Shown: one piece after another, positions 6,005 through 12,066 of the stretch | Position numbering within the stretch: position 1 is the first letter of the stretch | How the letters are laid out: each line of letters begins with the position of its first letter | NCBI GenBank assembly: GCA_041665165.1 | Contig: JBAYJJ010000015.1 | Location: 1-27,500, forward strand | DNA: 27,500 bases | Origin: MWCR01 sp041665165 | GTDB lineage: Bacteria; Patescibacteriota; Patescibacteriia; 2-12-FULL-60-25 | Reading direction: 5' to 3' | Notes under the pieces: generated by a model | Told to the model about the DNA's origin: nothing | Databases searched by the model: none | Seen by the model: the letters and a program-made list of their open reading frames with translations, nothing else | Made by a program: the position numbers and the translations under genes

Positions 6005-6733
6005 ATGCCGAAAGTTTCCGTGATCATTCGCACTCTCAATGAAAAAGAACACCTCGCAGAGCTGCTCGCAGCCTTGCGAGCACAAGATTTCCAGGACTTT
6101 GAGGTCGTGGTCGTGGACAACGAATCCACGGACGGGACAGCAGAGCTCGCGGAAACGAGCGGCTGTACGGTCGTGACCATCAAGCGCGAAAGGTTCAGCT
6201 TCCCCAAGTCCATGAACTTCGGCGCCTTGTATGCCACGGGCGAAATCCTGATCTTCACGGTCGGGCACGCCCTCCCTGTTCGCAAGGACTGGATCAGCTG
6301 TGCCGTGGAGCATCTGGCTGACCCCAAAGTGGCAGGAGTGTATTCGCCAGTCATCCCCAGCAAGGGATGCAGCCTGGTCGAGCGCTTCTACTACTACCCC
6401 GGATACCTTCTTGCTCAGTACCGCGGACCCCACAAGGCCGCGCATACAGGCATGGGCATCTTTGGCGGCACGAACATCGCGATTCGCCGCGCCTTGTGGC
6501 TGGAGCATGGGTTTGACCATCGCTTTGGCGCTGGCGGCGATGATGGCGAATGGGCTGGCTGGGCACTCGGCCTGGGCTATGACCTGATTTGCGACCATCG
6601 CTTCGCAGTTCACCACTCGCACAACCTGGGCATCAGCGGCCTGTACAAGCAACTGAAGTACTGGAGCAAGCTCGGCCAACCGCACGAGTTCCAGCGAAGC
6701 GACCTCGCTTTCCGCACTGACCTGAAGTTTTGA
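6005..6733 (+). CDS. Family 2 glycosyltransferase (GT-A fold)
   Basis: The 242-residue protein starts with the GT2 signature VSVIIRTLNEKEHL, then FEVVVVDNESTDGT (residues ~33-45, nucleotide-sugar binding). The usual DxD metal motif after the central strand is not obvious; the corresponding place reads FTVGHALPVRKDW. Later motifs fit GT2: GGTNIAIRR, GGDDGEWAGWAL (catalytic-base region) and HHSHN. It would transfer a sugar from a nucleotide donor, perhaps to a cell-surface glycan, acting at the cytoplasmic membrane face although no membrane segment is present. AAGGAG lies 7 bases before the ATG. It has no own promoter that I can see and is probably transcribed from 4522. The changed DxD position deserves care when assigning activity. 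Confidence 0.88.
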   Translation: MPKVSVIIRTLNEKEHLAELLAALRAQDFQDFEVVVVDNESTDGTAELAETSGCTVVTIKRERFSFPKSMNFGALYATGEILIFTVGHALPVRKDWISCAVEHLADPKVAGVYSPVIPSKGCSLVERFYYYPGYLLAQYRGPHKAAHTGMGIFGGTNIAIRRALWLEHGFDHRFGAGGDDGEWAGWALGLGYDLICDHRFAVHHSHNLGISGLYKQLKYWSKLGQPHEFQRSDLAFRTDLKF

Positions 6734-6767
6734 GCATGACATTCCGGGCCCAAGCAACACATGACTA

Positions 6768-6790
6768 GCATGCGCGGACATCCGCGATGC
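6768..6790 (+). other. Intergenic hairpin upstream of the 6807 gene
   Basis: GCAT-g-CGCGGA-ca-TCCGCG-ATGC, a strong stem 17 bases before the 6807 ATG, with no T tract. Confidence 0.6.
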
Positions 6791-6806
6791 AACCCGGAGA
6801 AAAGTC

Positions 6807-6995
6807 ATGGCAACAAAACATCGTCGTTTGTCAGAACTCACAGATGAAGAAGTGCGTATTGAGGTCGAAGCGTTACGCGAGGCCTACGACGAGGCCGATC
6901 GCGATGATGCGCCCCTCCTCGCCCTCTGCTGGGCCGAAGAGGATGACGACCTCAACAGCCCAGTACCCATCAATTCACCAGGTGGCGACAGCTAG
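6807..6995 (+). CDS. Small acidic protein, 62 residues, unknown
   Basis: MATKHRRLSELTDEEVRIEV begins a short helical, very acidic protein (EADRDDAP, AEEDDD). No signal peptide or known motif. GGAGA is 6-10 bases upstream of the ATG. Codon use matches the neighbouring operon genes. It shares with the next protein a DEE helix near the N terminus (LTDEEV; MSDEELSEF), which could be a common protein-binding motif. Function unknown. Confidence 0.7.
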   Translation: MATKHRRLSELTDEEVRIEVEALREAYDEADRDDAPLLALCWAEEDDDLNSPVPINSPGGDS

Positions 6996-7123
6996 CCACC
7001 TCCCGCCCCTTCTCTTCTCGCTCACCCACCGTGAGCATTCCCCCAAAGTTGATAACTCGTTTATCTGCTTTGAGAGAATATTCCCAATCGTCGCTTGATC
7101 CCAACCCTCACACGGAGGATGTC

Positions 7124-7327
7124 ATGAGCGAAATCAAGTCGTGCCACATGAGTGATGAAGAGCTCAGCGAGTTCTTGGCCAAGGCTCCGTTGCCCAGGCC
7201 CGAGTACGTGCCCCCGCTGCAGCGCGTGGTCATCACGGGCTCGCCGGCCGCGCAGAGCGACAAGCGCTACTTCCGCGGCGGTTTCGGCCGGCGCTCGCGC
7301 AAGCAGATGCACCGCATCGCTGCGTGA
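7124..7327 (+). CDS. Small protein, 67 residues, unknown
   Basis: The start MSEIKSCHMSDEELSEFLAK is set by GGAGG seven bases upstream; earlier in-frame starts lack a ribosome site. The N-terminal third is an acidic helix, the middle is Pro-rich (LPRPEYVPPLQ), and the C-terminus is basic (RYFRGGFGRRSRKQMHR), which could bind nucleic acid. It is the last gene before the 7353-7399 repeat and the terminator at 7451-7480. No homologue recognised. Confidence 0.7.
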   Translation: MSEIKSCHMSDEELSEFLAKAPLPRPEYVPPLQRVVITGSPAAQSDKRYFRGGFGRRSRKQMHRIAA

Positions 7328-7352
7328 CACCACTTCCCGCCCCTTCCATCTA

Positions 7353-7399
7353 CCCTCGCTCCGAACCCATTTTCTCCACGGGTTCGGAGACGAAAGCGA
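7353..7399 (+). repeat. 47-base repeat with strong hairpin, copy 2
   Basis: Identical to 5893-5939; the flanking CCTTCCA just upstream is also shared, so similarity extends slightly beyond the exact core. Confidence 0.9.
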
Positions 7400-7450
7400 G
7401 ATTATCTGCCCAAAGCAGACAATTTCACTTCCGTTTTCAAAGCAAAGAGC

Positions 7451-7480
7451 AAAAATCCCTCTATTTAAGAGGGTTTTTTG
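7451..7480 (+). terminator. Intrinsic terminator ending the 4522 operon
   Basis: CCCTC-tatttaa-GAGGG followed by TTTTTT. Confidence 0.85.
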
Positions 7481-7490
7481 TTTCCGAAAA

Positions 7491-7519
7491 GTAGAGACGC
7501 CCTGCCAGGGCGTCTCTAC
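7491..7519. repeat. GTAGAG...CTCTAC palindrome, copy 1
   Basis: A 13-bp perfect stem with a three-base loop. The copy at 18911-18939 has the same length and ends but a different stem sequence with paired (compensatory) changes. Confidence 0.85.
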
Positions 7520-7541
7520 CAGAAACACCACCCCCACCCTC

Positions 7542-7570
7542 TTGACAAAATCTGCAAAATATAGTATATT
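7542..7570 (+). promoter_or_regulatory. Strong promoter of the 7577-8535 unit
   Basis: TTGACA (7542-7547) - 17 bases - TATATT (7565-7570), same hexamers and spacing as the 4522 promoter. Start expected near 7577. Confidence 0.85.
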
Positions 7571-7659
7571 GCTGAGCATCGAATGGCGCATATGCCATCG
7601 AAGAACGCAGTACCATAGACATACGCGACAACGAACAACGACGAACCAAGGAGGCCGTG

Positions 7660-7683
7660 ATGCAGATGAAGCTCGGGATCTGA
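7660..7683 (+). CDS. Micro-ORF MQMKLGI with strong ribosome site
   Basis: AAGGAGG (7648-7654) lies 5 bases before ATG; the frame ends after seven codons at TGA (7681-7683). Past that TGA the same frame stays open to 7947 and ends in an ATGA overlap with the next micro-ORF, so this may be a leader peptide or the start of a gene broken by a nonsense codon. The conceptual downstream protein is Thr/Gln/Arg-rich and not convincing. Confidence 0.4.
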   Translation: MQMKLGI

Positions 7684-7943
7684 GCTCGCCCCACGCCCAA
7701 AAGCGCGGGGCCAGTCGGCTGGCAACAGACCGACGATAAACAGACCGAACAAGAAAGAAGCACCACAGGACGCCACCAAGGCCAAACGGCCAACACCACC
7801 GCGAGGAAAGCATGGTCCACTGCGGCTTCTCGTAGCTGTACTAACACTGCCAACGGAACGCCGACCAGCAGACACGCTCTTCTGATGGAGCGGCACGCTG
7901 ACGCGGCACAAATGAGTCACAATCCGACGAAGGAGCAACGACG

Positions 7944-7970
7944 ATGAGATACATCCGAGCTGTGATGTAA
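7944..7970 (+). CDS. Micro-ORF MRYIRAVM with ribosome site
   Basis: AAGGAG (7930-7935) is 8 bases upstream of the ATG; eight codons then TAA. The first large hairpin of the unit begins four bases after the stop (7974), an arrangement like a leader-peptide attenuator. Confidence 0.4.
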   Translation: MRYIRAVM

Positions 7971-8509
7971 GCGTCTCAGCGGCAGAAACGTGCAAACGTA
8001 CCCTTTGGCAAGGTTAGTACGTCGCTGAGATGAGGGGGAGAAATCCCCGTTCATAGCCCGGAGGCAGGCCCGACAACCTGCGCTCCATAAATCTCGTTGC
8101 GGGCAGAGCTTTGCCCGCTGGCTCGGCGGGTCCTATCCTGCTCACAGCCGCGCGGCTCGGGGAGGCTGACCGCGAAGGACCTCCATGTGCGACCTCGTGC
8201 GGGTGACCCGCTTCTCTGGATGCGCGCCGCCGTCCGACAAGAAGTTGCCGGAACGACGCTACCGGCGACGAACACAGACAAATCGTTTGTTACCCACCCC
8301 TTCTGAATCAGCGACTCTAATGGCGCCTTTTGCGCCCATTCGTTCGCGGTTCAGACCCCCTTCGTTCCTCACATGCTGTCCATTGCTTGCTTGTACGCGG
8401 ATTGATCATCCGCAGACCGCGCAAATGGAGACAGCACCCACCTCTACTTCTTGCCCACCTCTGGGCAAATCTCTTAGCCCACAAAACATTGTGTTCTGAG
8501 AAATACTTG

Positions 8510-8531
8510 AAAGCACCGAAAGGTGCTTTTT
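8510..8531 (+). terminator. Intrinsic terminator of the 7577-8535 unit
   Basis: AAGCACC-gaaa-GGTGCTT followed by TTT. Confidence 0.75.
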
Positions 8532-8545
8532 AGTTTGTCTCTCTC

Positions 8546-8668
8546 TGTCATTCCGAGGGAAGTCGGATGCGACGAGGAATCTTATGCAAAAAGTGCTGTC
8601 GAGAACCTGAGTCACTCGAAGATCCCTCCAATCGCCTCGGGGATGGCCGAGGCTCCGTCGGGATGACA
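8546..8668. repeat. Small imperfect palindromic element with TGTCATTCCGA ends
   Basis: Starts TGTCATTCCGA and ends TCGGGATGACA, giving inverted termini with one mismatch over 11 bases; the interior holds GAGGAATCTTATGC and AGATCCCTCC, which also pair partly, so most of the ~123 bases can fold on themselves. It resembles the GTCATTCCGAG-type dispersed elements seen in many bacterial genomes. No transposase inside. It sits just before the lipoprotein promoter. Confidence 0.65.
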
Positions 8669-8676
8669 TCGGGGGT

Positions 8677-8705
8677 TTGACTATCCACGTTCGTTATGCT
8701 TATCT
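8677..8705 (+). promoter_or_regulatory. Promoter of the 8725 lipoprotein gene
   Basis: TTGACT (8677-8682) - 17 bases - TTATCT (8700-8705). Its position argues against a longer reading frame starting upstream. Confidence 0.7.
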
Positions 8706-8724
8706 ATTGCACAAAGGAGGAGAC

Positions 8725-9264
8725 ATGAAATCAATCGCGTTCCTTGGATTCCTGATTTGCTTGACCCTGGGTTGCGCCTACCCCAAGACATATGTGATTC
8801 CTGCGCAGACCGCGCGAAACTGCGATGAGATAGAGCATGTCATCAGCGTGCGTTTGCCCATGATCACAGCGCCGACTGGCACAAAGATCTTCTGCGCCAA
8901 TGCAACGCAGATGGTCTATGCCGAAAAGCTGGACCGTTCGCGCATCAAGGTCCGGTACAGCGACGGCAAAGAAATGGAGCTTGATTTGCCGAGCGGCGAT
9001 GAGTTCCCGATCGGCATGGTGACCTATTGGCTGCCCGAGGGGAAAGCCCTGGGCTGCGGCCTGTTCCCATCCTCCCCCATCGGGGCGAACGGCTACATCA
9101 TGTGGGGCGAGTTCACACTTTTCTTCAAGCGCGTGGAACAGCGAAAGATGTCTTACGTCATCCGCGAAGAAGAGTTCATCCTGAATTACCCGCTGATTCC
9201 GGCTGACCGCCAGCTGCTGCGCGAAAAAAGCGTGCCCCTGGAAATAGCCAACCTACTCTACTGA
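8725..9264 (+). CDS. Putative lipoprotein, 179 residues, unknown function
   Basis: MKSIAFLGFLICLTLGCAYPK is a signal peptide ending at a lipobox-like LTLGC, so the mature protein probably begins at Cys17 and is anchored to the outer face of the membrane. The rest is a beta-rich soluble domain with further cysteines (NCDEIE, FCANA, LGCGLF) and no motif that I recognise. The ATG at 8725 has AAAGGAGG just upstream and the promoter at 8677-8705 overlaps any earlier start. The stop codon overlaps the hairpin of its own terminator (9263-9284). Monocistronic. Confidence 0.82.
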   Translation: MKSIAFLGFLICLTLGCAYPKTYVIPAQTARNCDEIEHVISVRLPMITAPTGTKIFCANATQMVYAEKLDRSRIKVRYSDGKEMELDLPSGDEFPIGMVTYWLPEGKALGCGLFPSSPIGANGYIMWGEFTLFFKRVEQRKMSYVIREEEFILNYPLIPADRQLLREKSVPLEIANLLY

Positions 9265-9284
9265 CGCATTCTGCGTCTTTTTTT
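9263..9284 (+). terminator. Terminator of the 8725 lipoprotein gene
   Basis: GACGCA-ttc-TGCGTC followed by seven T; the stem starts inside the TGA stop codon. Confidence 0.85.
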
Positions 9285-9308
9285 AAAAAACACCCAGAAA
9301 AACCATGT

Positions 9309-9337
9309 TTGCACCCAATTCACGATTCACGTATTAT
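9309..9337 (+). promoter_or_regulatory. Candidate promoter of the 9380 gene
   Basis: TTGCAC (9309-9314) - 17 bases - TATTAT (9332-9337). A nearer TATCTA at 9368-9373, six bases before the ATG, would instead give a leaderless mRNA. Confidence 0.45.
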
Positions 9338-9379
9338 GCAAATAATAACACTTAGTGCCAACTGCAATATCTAAACGAT

Positions 9380-10072
9380 ATGACCACAGAAAACAAGTTC
9401 GTAACATCAGAGGCGCCTGATAATACGGGGACAAAAAATACAACTGAGGCTTCAAAAGAAACTGAACAGCAATTGGATCCGCTGAAAAAAGAATCCGTAG
9501 AGAACGATCTCAATCAGATTTTAATGTGGGCGGAATTATTTCAAGATGTTAATCGAATCATAGAAGAGGCTACGATACATGCATTGGATTTGAGGTTTAC
9601 TCAATCCGTTTCGATAGATGAGTTCAACCGCAACTATGAAGCTTACGCAAAAACCCAGGAACCAGCTAAGATGCAGGATCCTATTTTTTTGAAAGGCATC
9701 GAACGAATCAGAGAGGTCTTGACGACTGATAATGCGGAATTGGTGAAGCAATATCAAGCGCGAGCGCGCAAATTAAGCATCCAAGTGGTAGGCGACCATG
9801 CCATCAATGTGATTGTCCCTTACCTCATAATGTTGCAGATGAATGCGCAGGAGCCTGAGCTGGCCGATTCAAAGGAGTTCCCTGAAGAATTACAAAATTT
9901 GGTAAAGAATGCTCAACGGCGCAAAATCACTCCAGAAGAATTCGAAATAATCGCGAAACGGATGTCAGATCAAAAGACAAACTTCGAGTCTGAAAAAAAC
10001 AAGCTGATTGAGGCTTTCAGGAAAATGGTATTTGAAGGATTTTCTGAGGGCGTTGTTGCACCGAAGCTCTAA
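9380..10072 (+). CDS. Unknown helical protein, 230 residues
   Basis: I do not recognise this protein. The first ~40 residues are Thr/Glu/Lys rich and probably disordered; the rest is strongly helical (DLNQILMWAELFQDVNRIIEEA, LVKQYQARARKLS, FESEKNKLIEAFRKMV). No cysteine, signal peptide or membrane segment; a hydrophobic stretch HAINVIVPYLIMLQM is too short and polar to be a sure membrane span. No Shine-Dalgarno precedes the ATG, as with other AT-richer genes in this window. Codon use is AT-rich and close to that of the PP2C gene. Hairpins at 10085-10141 follow and may stop transcription. Confidence 0.78.
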   Translation: MTTENKFVTSEAPDNTGTKNTTEASKETEQQLDPLKKESVENDLNQILMWAELFQDVNRIIEEATIHALDLRFTQSVSIDEFNRNYEAYAKTQEPAKMQDPIFLKGIERIREVLTTDNAELVKQYQARARKLSIQVVGDHAINVIVPYLIMLQMNAQEPELADSKEFPEELQNLVKNAQRRKITPEEFEIIAKRMSDQKTNFESEKNKLIEAFRKMVFEGFSEGVVAPKL

Positions 10073-10084
10073 CTATCTACACAT

Positions 10085-10141
10085 AAACCACTGCCACGTA
10101 AAAGACTTACTTAGTGGTGTGGTTTGAGTTTTTTACTCAAA
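10085..10141 (+). other. Hairpins after the 9380 gene
   Basis: AAACCAC (10085-10091) can pair with GTGGTTT (10119-10125), and TTTGAGT/ACTCAAA (10123-10141) forms a second stem with a T-rich loop. A possible, non-classical terminator. Confidence 0.4.
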
Positions 10142-10186
10142 ACATGTAAGTTATGACCGCGCGCGACTCTGCAGAGAATATATGAT

Positions 10187-10273
10187 GCGCAAGTGGCGGA
10201 ACTGGTATACGCGCTAGCCTTAGGAGCTAGTGCCCGAAAGGGCTTGTGGGTTCAAGTCCCACCTTGCGCACCA
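10187..10273 (+). tRNA. tRNA-Leu(UAG)
   Basis: Acceptor GCGCAAG/CTTGCGC, D-arm GGCGGAACTGG, anticodon stem CTAGC/GCTAG with loop CTTAGGA (anticodon TAG), a long class II variable arm (GCCC-gaaa-GGGC), T-loop GGTTCAAGTCC and an encoded CCA. It reads CUA leucine codons. Confidence 0.95.
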
Positions 10274-10304
10274 CACAAAAAAATCCCTTAGGGGATTTTT
10301 TTGA
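10274..10304 (+). terminator. Terminator after tRNA-Leu
   Basis: AAAATCCC-tta-GGGGATTTTTTT immediately downstream of the CCA end. Confidence 0.8.
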
Positions 10305-10316
10305 AACACTAAATAT

Positions 10317-10357
10317 TTAAAGTCTCCCTTACTAAGGGAGAAGCGAAGAGGATTAAA
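10317..10357. repeat. TTAAAGTCTCC...GATTAAA palindromic repeat, copy 2
   Basis: TCTCCCTTA-c-TAAGGGAGA with the same outer arms as 4104-4174 (TTAAAGTCTCC and AAGCGAAGAGGATTAAA). It contains the stop codon of the UvrA-like gene (10353-10355), and on the minus strand the stem is followed by CTTTAAATATTT, so it may end that transcript. Confidence 0.75.
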
Positions 10358-11642
10358 GCTTCACCACGCTATCGCAGTTGTTGATGATCTCCTCGCGGTT
10401 CTCAGCCACCAGGACTGTATTGTTTTTATCAATGATGATCTGCAGAACTTTCAGCAAAGCCGGCAAGTTGCTTAAGTGCAAACCGCGAGATGGGGTGTCC
10501 AAAATATAAATACAGCGATCGCCTAATTTTTTGGATAAAATCTTGGCCAAACGCACGCGCTGAGCCTCTCCCCCGCTTAAAGTGCCAGACCTTTGCCCAA
10601 GCGTTAAATATCCAAGACCGACTTCTTGAAGCAAACCCAGCTTTCTTTTCACTAGCGGAGTATTTTTATACATTTCAGCAACCTCATCAACAGTCTTATC
10701 CATCAACTTCTCAATCTTCACGCCTTTGATACGTTTCAATGAATCTAAAATACCCAAATAAGTTGCGGGCGTACTTGTTTTGATGGAACTCAGCTGAGCC
10801 TGATCAACAAAATACGAACGCCGCACGTTTTCTTTGCCTTTAATGGATTTGAAACCCTGCCTGAGTTTCCATGCGTCCCTGCCTTTGAACAGTGCACCGT
10901 AAACCACGGACAATAAAGTCGATTTGCCGGTTCCCATCCTGCCGGAGACGCAGACCAAGCTGCCCAAAGGAAAAGTAAAATTGTAATTCTTCAGATTATT
11001 GGCCGTGATGCCATTGATGGACAGGCTTTTTTTCTGCATTCTTTTGGATTTGTCGTTCGGCTGCCTCTTATAATCCACTTGGCCGGCCTTGTCCGAAAAA
11101 GCATAGATGGATGTGGGGGTTTTTGCTTTCTTGAATTTTTGGATCAAACCTTGAAAAATAACTCGCCCGCCGTCGCGGCCGGATTCAGGGCCAAACTCAA
11201 TCACATAATCCGCATTCGCGATTATATCCTTGCTGTGTTCAACTGCGATGATGGATATGCCGGCTTTGACCGCAGACTTCAGCATCTTCAAAATCATTTT
11301 CCTGTCCTCGCTGGCCATGCCCGCACAAGGCTCATCAACAATCAGGAGTTCACCTTTCTTTATTTCGCTTAAGATCTTTTTCAGCTTATGGAAATTCGTT
11401 TGCCCTAAGCTCAACTTATGGTCTGGCTTGATCTTTTGTTCAATCACATAAACTTTGGGCAATTTGCTGACGATCGCGTCTACTTTTTTGCCTTGCGAAG
11501 CTTGGTACAAAACATCGTAGACCAGGGACGATTTGCCGCTGCCGCTTTTTCCGACGACAACCACGAGCTTTTTGAGCGGTATGCTCAAGCTCACGTTCTT
11601 GAGGTTGTTGGCGCGGGCTTGGCTGATTTTTATAGAGTCCAT
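10353..11642 (-). CDS. Truncated UvrA-like tandem ABC ATPase
   Basis: The 429-residue protein matches UvrA: start MDSIKISQARANNLKNVSL aligns with the UvrA N terminus, then Walker A GKSGSGKSS (31-39), a degenerate signature LSLGQ, Walker B LLIVDEPC, and in the second half Walker A GRMGTGKST, a good signature TLSGGEAQRVRLA and a Walker B-like ILDTPSRGLH. UvrA is ~940 residues; the zinc modules and the UvrB-binding and insertion domains are missing. In the second site the catalytic Glu is Thr (DTP instead of DEP). So nucleotide binding is likely but classical UvrABC damage recognition is doubtful. It may be a UvrA-like protein used in drug resistance or DNA maintenance. An in-frame ATG at 11726 would add 28 residues; neither start has a ribosome site. 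Confidence 0.85.
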   Translation of the reverse strand: MDSIKISQARANNLKNVSLSIPLKKLVVVVGKSGSGKSSLVYDVLYQASQGKKVDAIVSKLPKVYVIEQKIKPDHKLSLGQTNFHKLKKILSEIKKGELLIVDEPCAGMASEDRKMILKMLKSAVKAGISIIAVEHSKDIIANADYVIEFGPESGRDGGRVIFQGLIQKFKKAKTPTSIYAFSDKAGQVDYKRQPNDKSKRMQKKSLSINGITANNLKNYNFTFPLGSLVCVSGRMGTGKSTLLSVVYGALFKGRDAWKLRQGFKSIKGKENVRRSYFVDQAQLSSIKTSTPATYLGILDSLKRIKGVKIEKLMDKTVDEVAEMYKNTPLVKRKLGLLQEVGLGYLTLGQRSGTLSGGEAQRVRLAKILSKKLGDRCIYILDTPSRGLHLSNLPALLKVLQIIIDKNNTVLVAENREEIINNCDSVVKL

Positions 11643-11776
11643 AACAGCCAAAGCATACAGTATTCGCGCTGATCTGGGGAGATTCGCTGATCCCGCGGCC
11701 TTTACAATATCAGATTTTTTTGCCATACTTGGTGCGCGTTTTTGTGCCACGTCCGCAGAAAGAAGAGGGTACCCCA

Positions 11777-11968
11777 ATGATTGCGTCTGGCAGAGATTCC
11801 GCGCCGCACCATCCGCCCAAGCCGAAGAAGCGCTTCAACCCGCGGATTGAAATCTTCTCAGCCTTCCACTCCCCATTCGCCCACGCCGACGACAAGGTCA
11901 TCGACATCGGCCTGGTCGACAAGGCAGCTGCCTGTTGCGCATGCACTGCCTGCACAGCGTGCCGCTGA
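11777..11968 (+). CDS. 63-residue peptide with Cys/Thr-rich C terminus
   Basis: MIASGRDSAPHHPPKPKKRF opens a small protein with a basic Pro-rich head, a middle part (RIEIFSAFHSPFAHADDKVIDIGLVDKAA) and the tail ACCACTACTACR, with five cysteines in eleven residues. The third codon position is almost always C or G, which supports real translation and matches the accessory GC-rich genes. The ribosome site is weak (AAGAGGG). A terminator follows at 11976-12026 and an ABC exporter gene begins 98 bases later. A leader plus Cys/Thr core next to an exporter resembles a RiPP precursor, but no maturation enzyme lies in the window, so this is speculative; a small metal-binding protein is the alternative. 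Confidence 0.6.
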   Translation: MIASGRDSAPHHPPKPKKRFNPRIEIFSAFHSPFAHADDKVIDIGLVDKAAACCACTACTACR

Positions 11969-11975
11969 CCCTACT

Positions 11976-12026
11976 TTGCCCCGCAGCTCACGAACCTGAT
12001 GGTTGAGCGCGGGGTTTTTTATTTTT
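11976..12026 (+). terminator. Terminator between the Cys-tailed peptide and the ABC exporter
   Basis: CCCCGC-a-GCTCA ... TGAGC-GCGGGG stem followed by TTTTTTATTTTTTT. Confidence 0.8.
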
Positions 12027-12051
12027 TTGAGATCAGTCAGCCCTTTTTCCG

Positions 12052-12060
12052 TGCTATAAT
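12052..12060 (+). promoter_or_regulatory. Extended -10 promoter, leaderless start of the ABC exporter
   Basis: TGC-TATAAT (12052-12060) with the ATG at 12067, so the transcript should start at or beside the A of ATG. No clear -35 box and no ribosome site. Confidence 0.65.
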
Positions 12061-12066
12061 GTATTG

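Larger units (their letters stand above)
7577..8535 (+). ncRNA. Putative long structured transcript with micro-ORFs, no clear protein gene
   Basis: A consensus promoter (7542-7570) and an intrinsic terminator (8510-8531) bracket ~960 bases in which no convincing CDS is present. Hairpins seen from 7974 on: TCTCAGCG...ACGTAC/GTACGT-CGCTGAGA (7974-8030), GGGGA-gaa-ATCCCC-type (8035-8048), GGAGGCAGG/CCTGC-CTCC (8060-8086), GCGGGCA/TGCCCGC (8099-8118), GCCGG/CCGGC near 8246-8266, AATGGCGC/GCGCCCATT near 8318-8342, GCGGAT/ATCCGC (8397-8413), TTGCCCA/TGGGCAA (8451-8468). Two micro-ORFs with good ribosome sites lie in the 5' half. No match to RNase P RNA, tmRNA, group I or II intron cores was found by eye. 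It could be a long ncRNA, or decayed genes plus hairpins. Confidence 0.45.

Noticed and set aside
5671..6841. Long minus-strand frames opposite the glycosyltransferase region
   Set aside because: They mirror the GT2 and 5433 genes in a GC-rich stretch and lack start signals.
7660..7947. Recoding of TGA (selenocysteine or glycine code)
   Set aside because: TGA ends many clear genes here, no SECIS-like context was evident, and the product is not convincing.
7516..7995. A 159-codon frame on the minus strand opposite the 7577 unit
   Set aside because: No ribosome site or promoter, Ser/Arg/Cys-rich shadow-type composition, and antisense to a strong promoter.
8185..8499. A 104-codon frame (MCDLVRVTRFSG...) ending just before a terminator
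   Set aside because: A GAAGGA precedes it, but composition is Pro/Ser/Arg/Cys-rich without domain features, and its bases are taken up by several hairpins; left as part of the structured unit, with some doubt.
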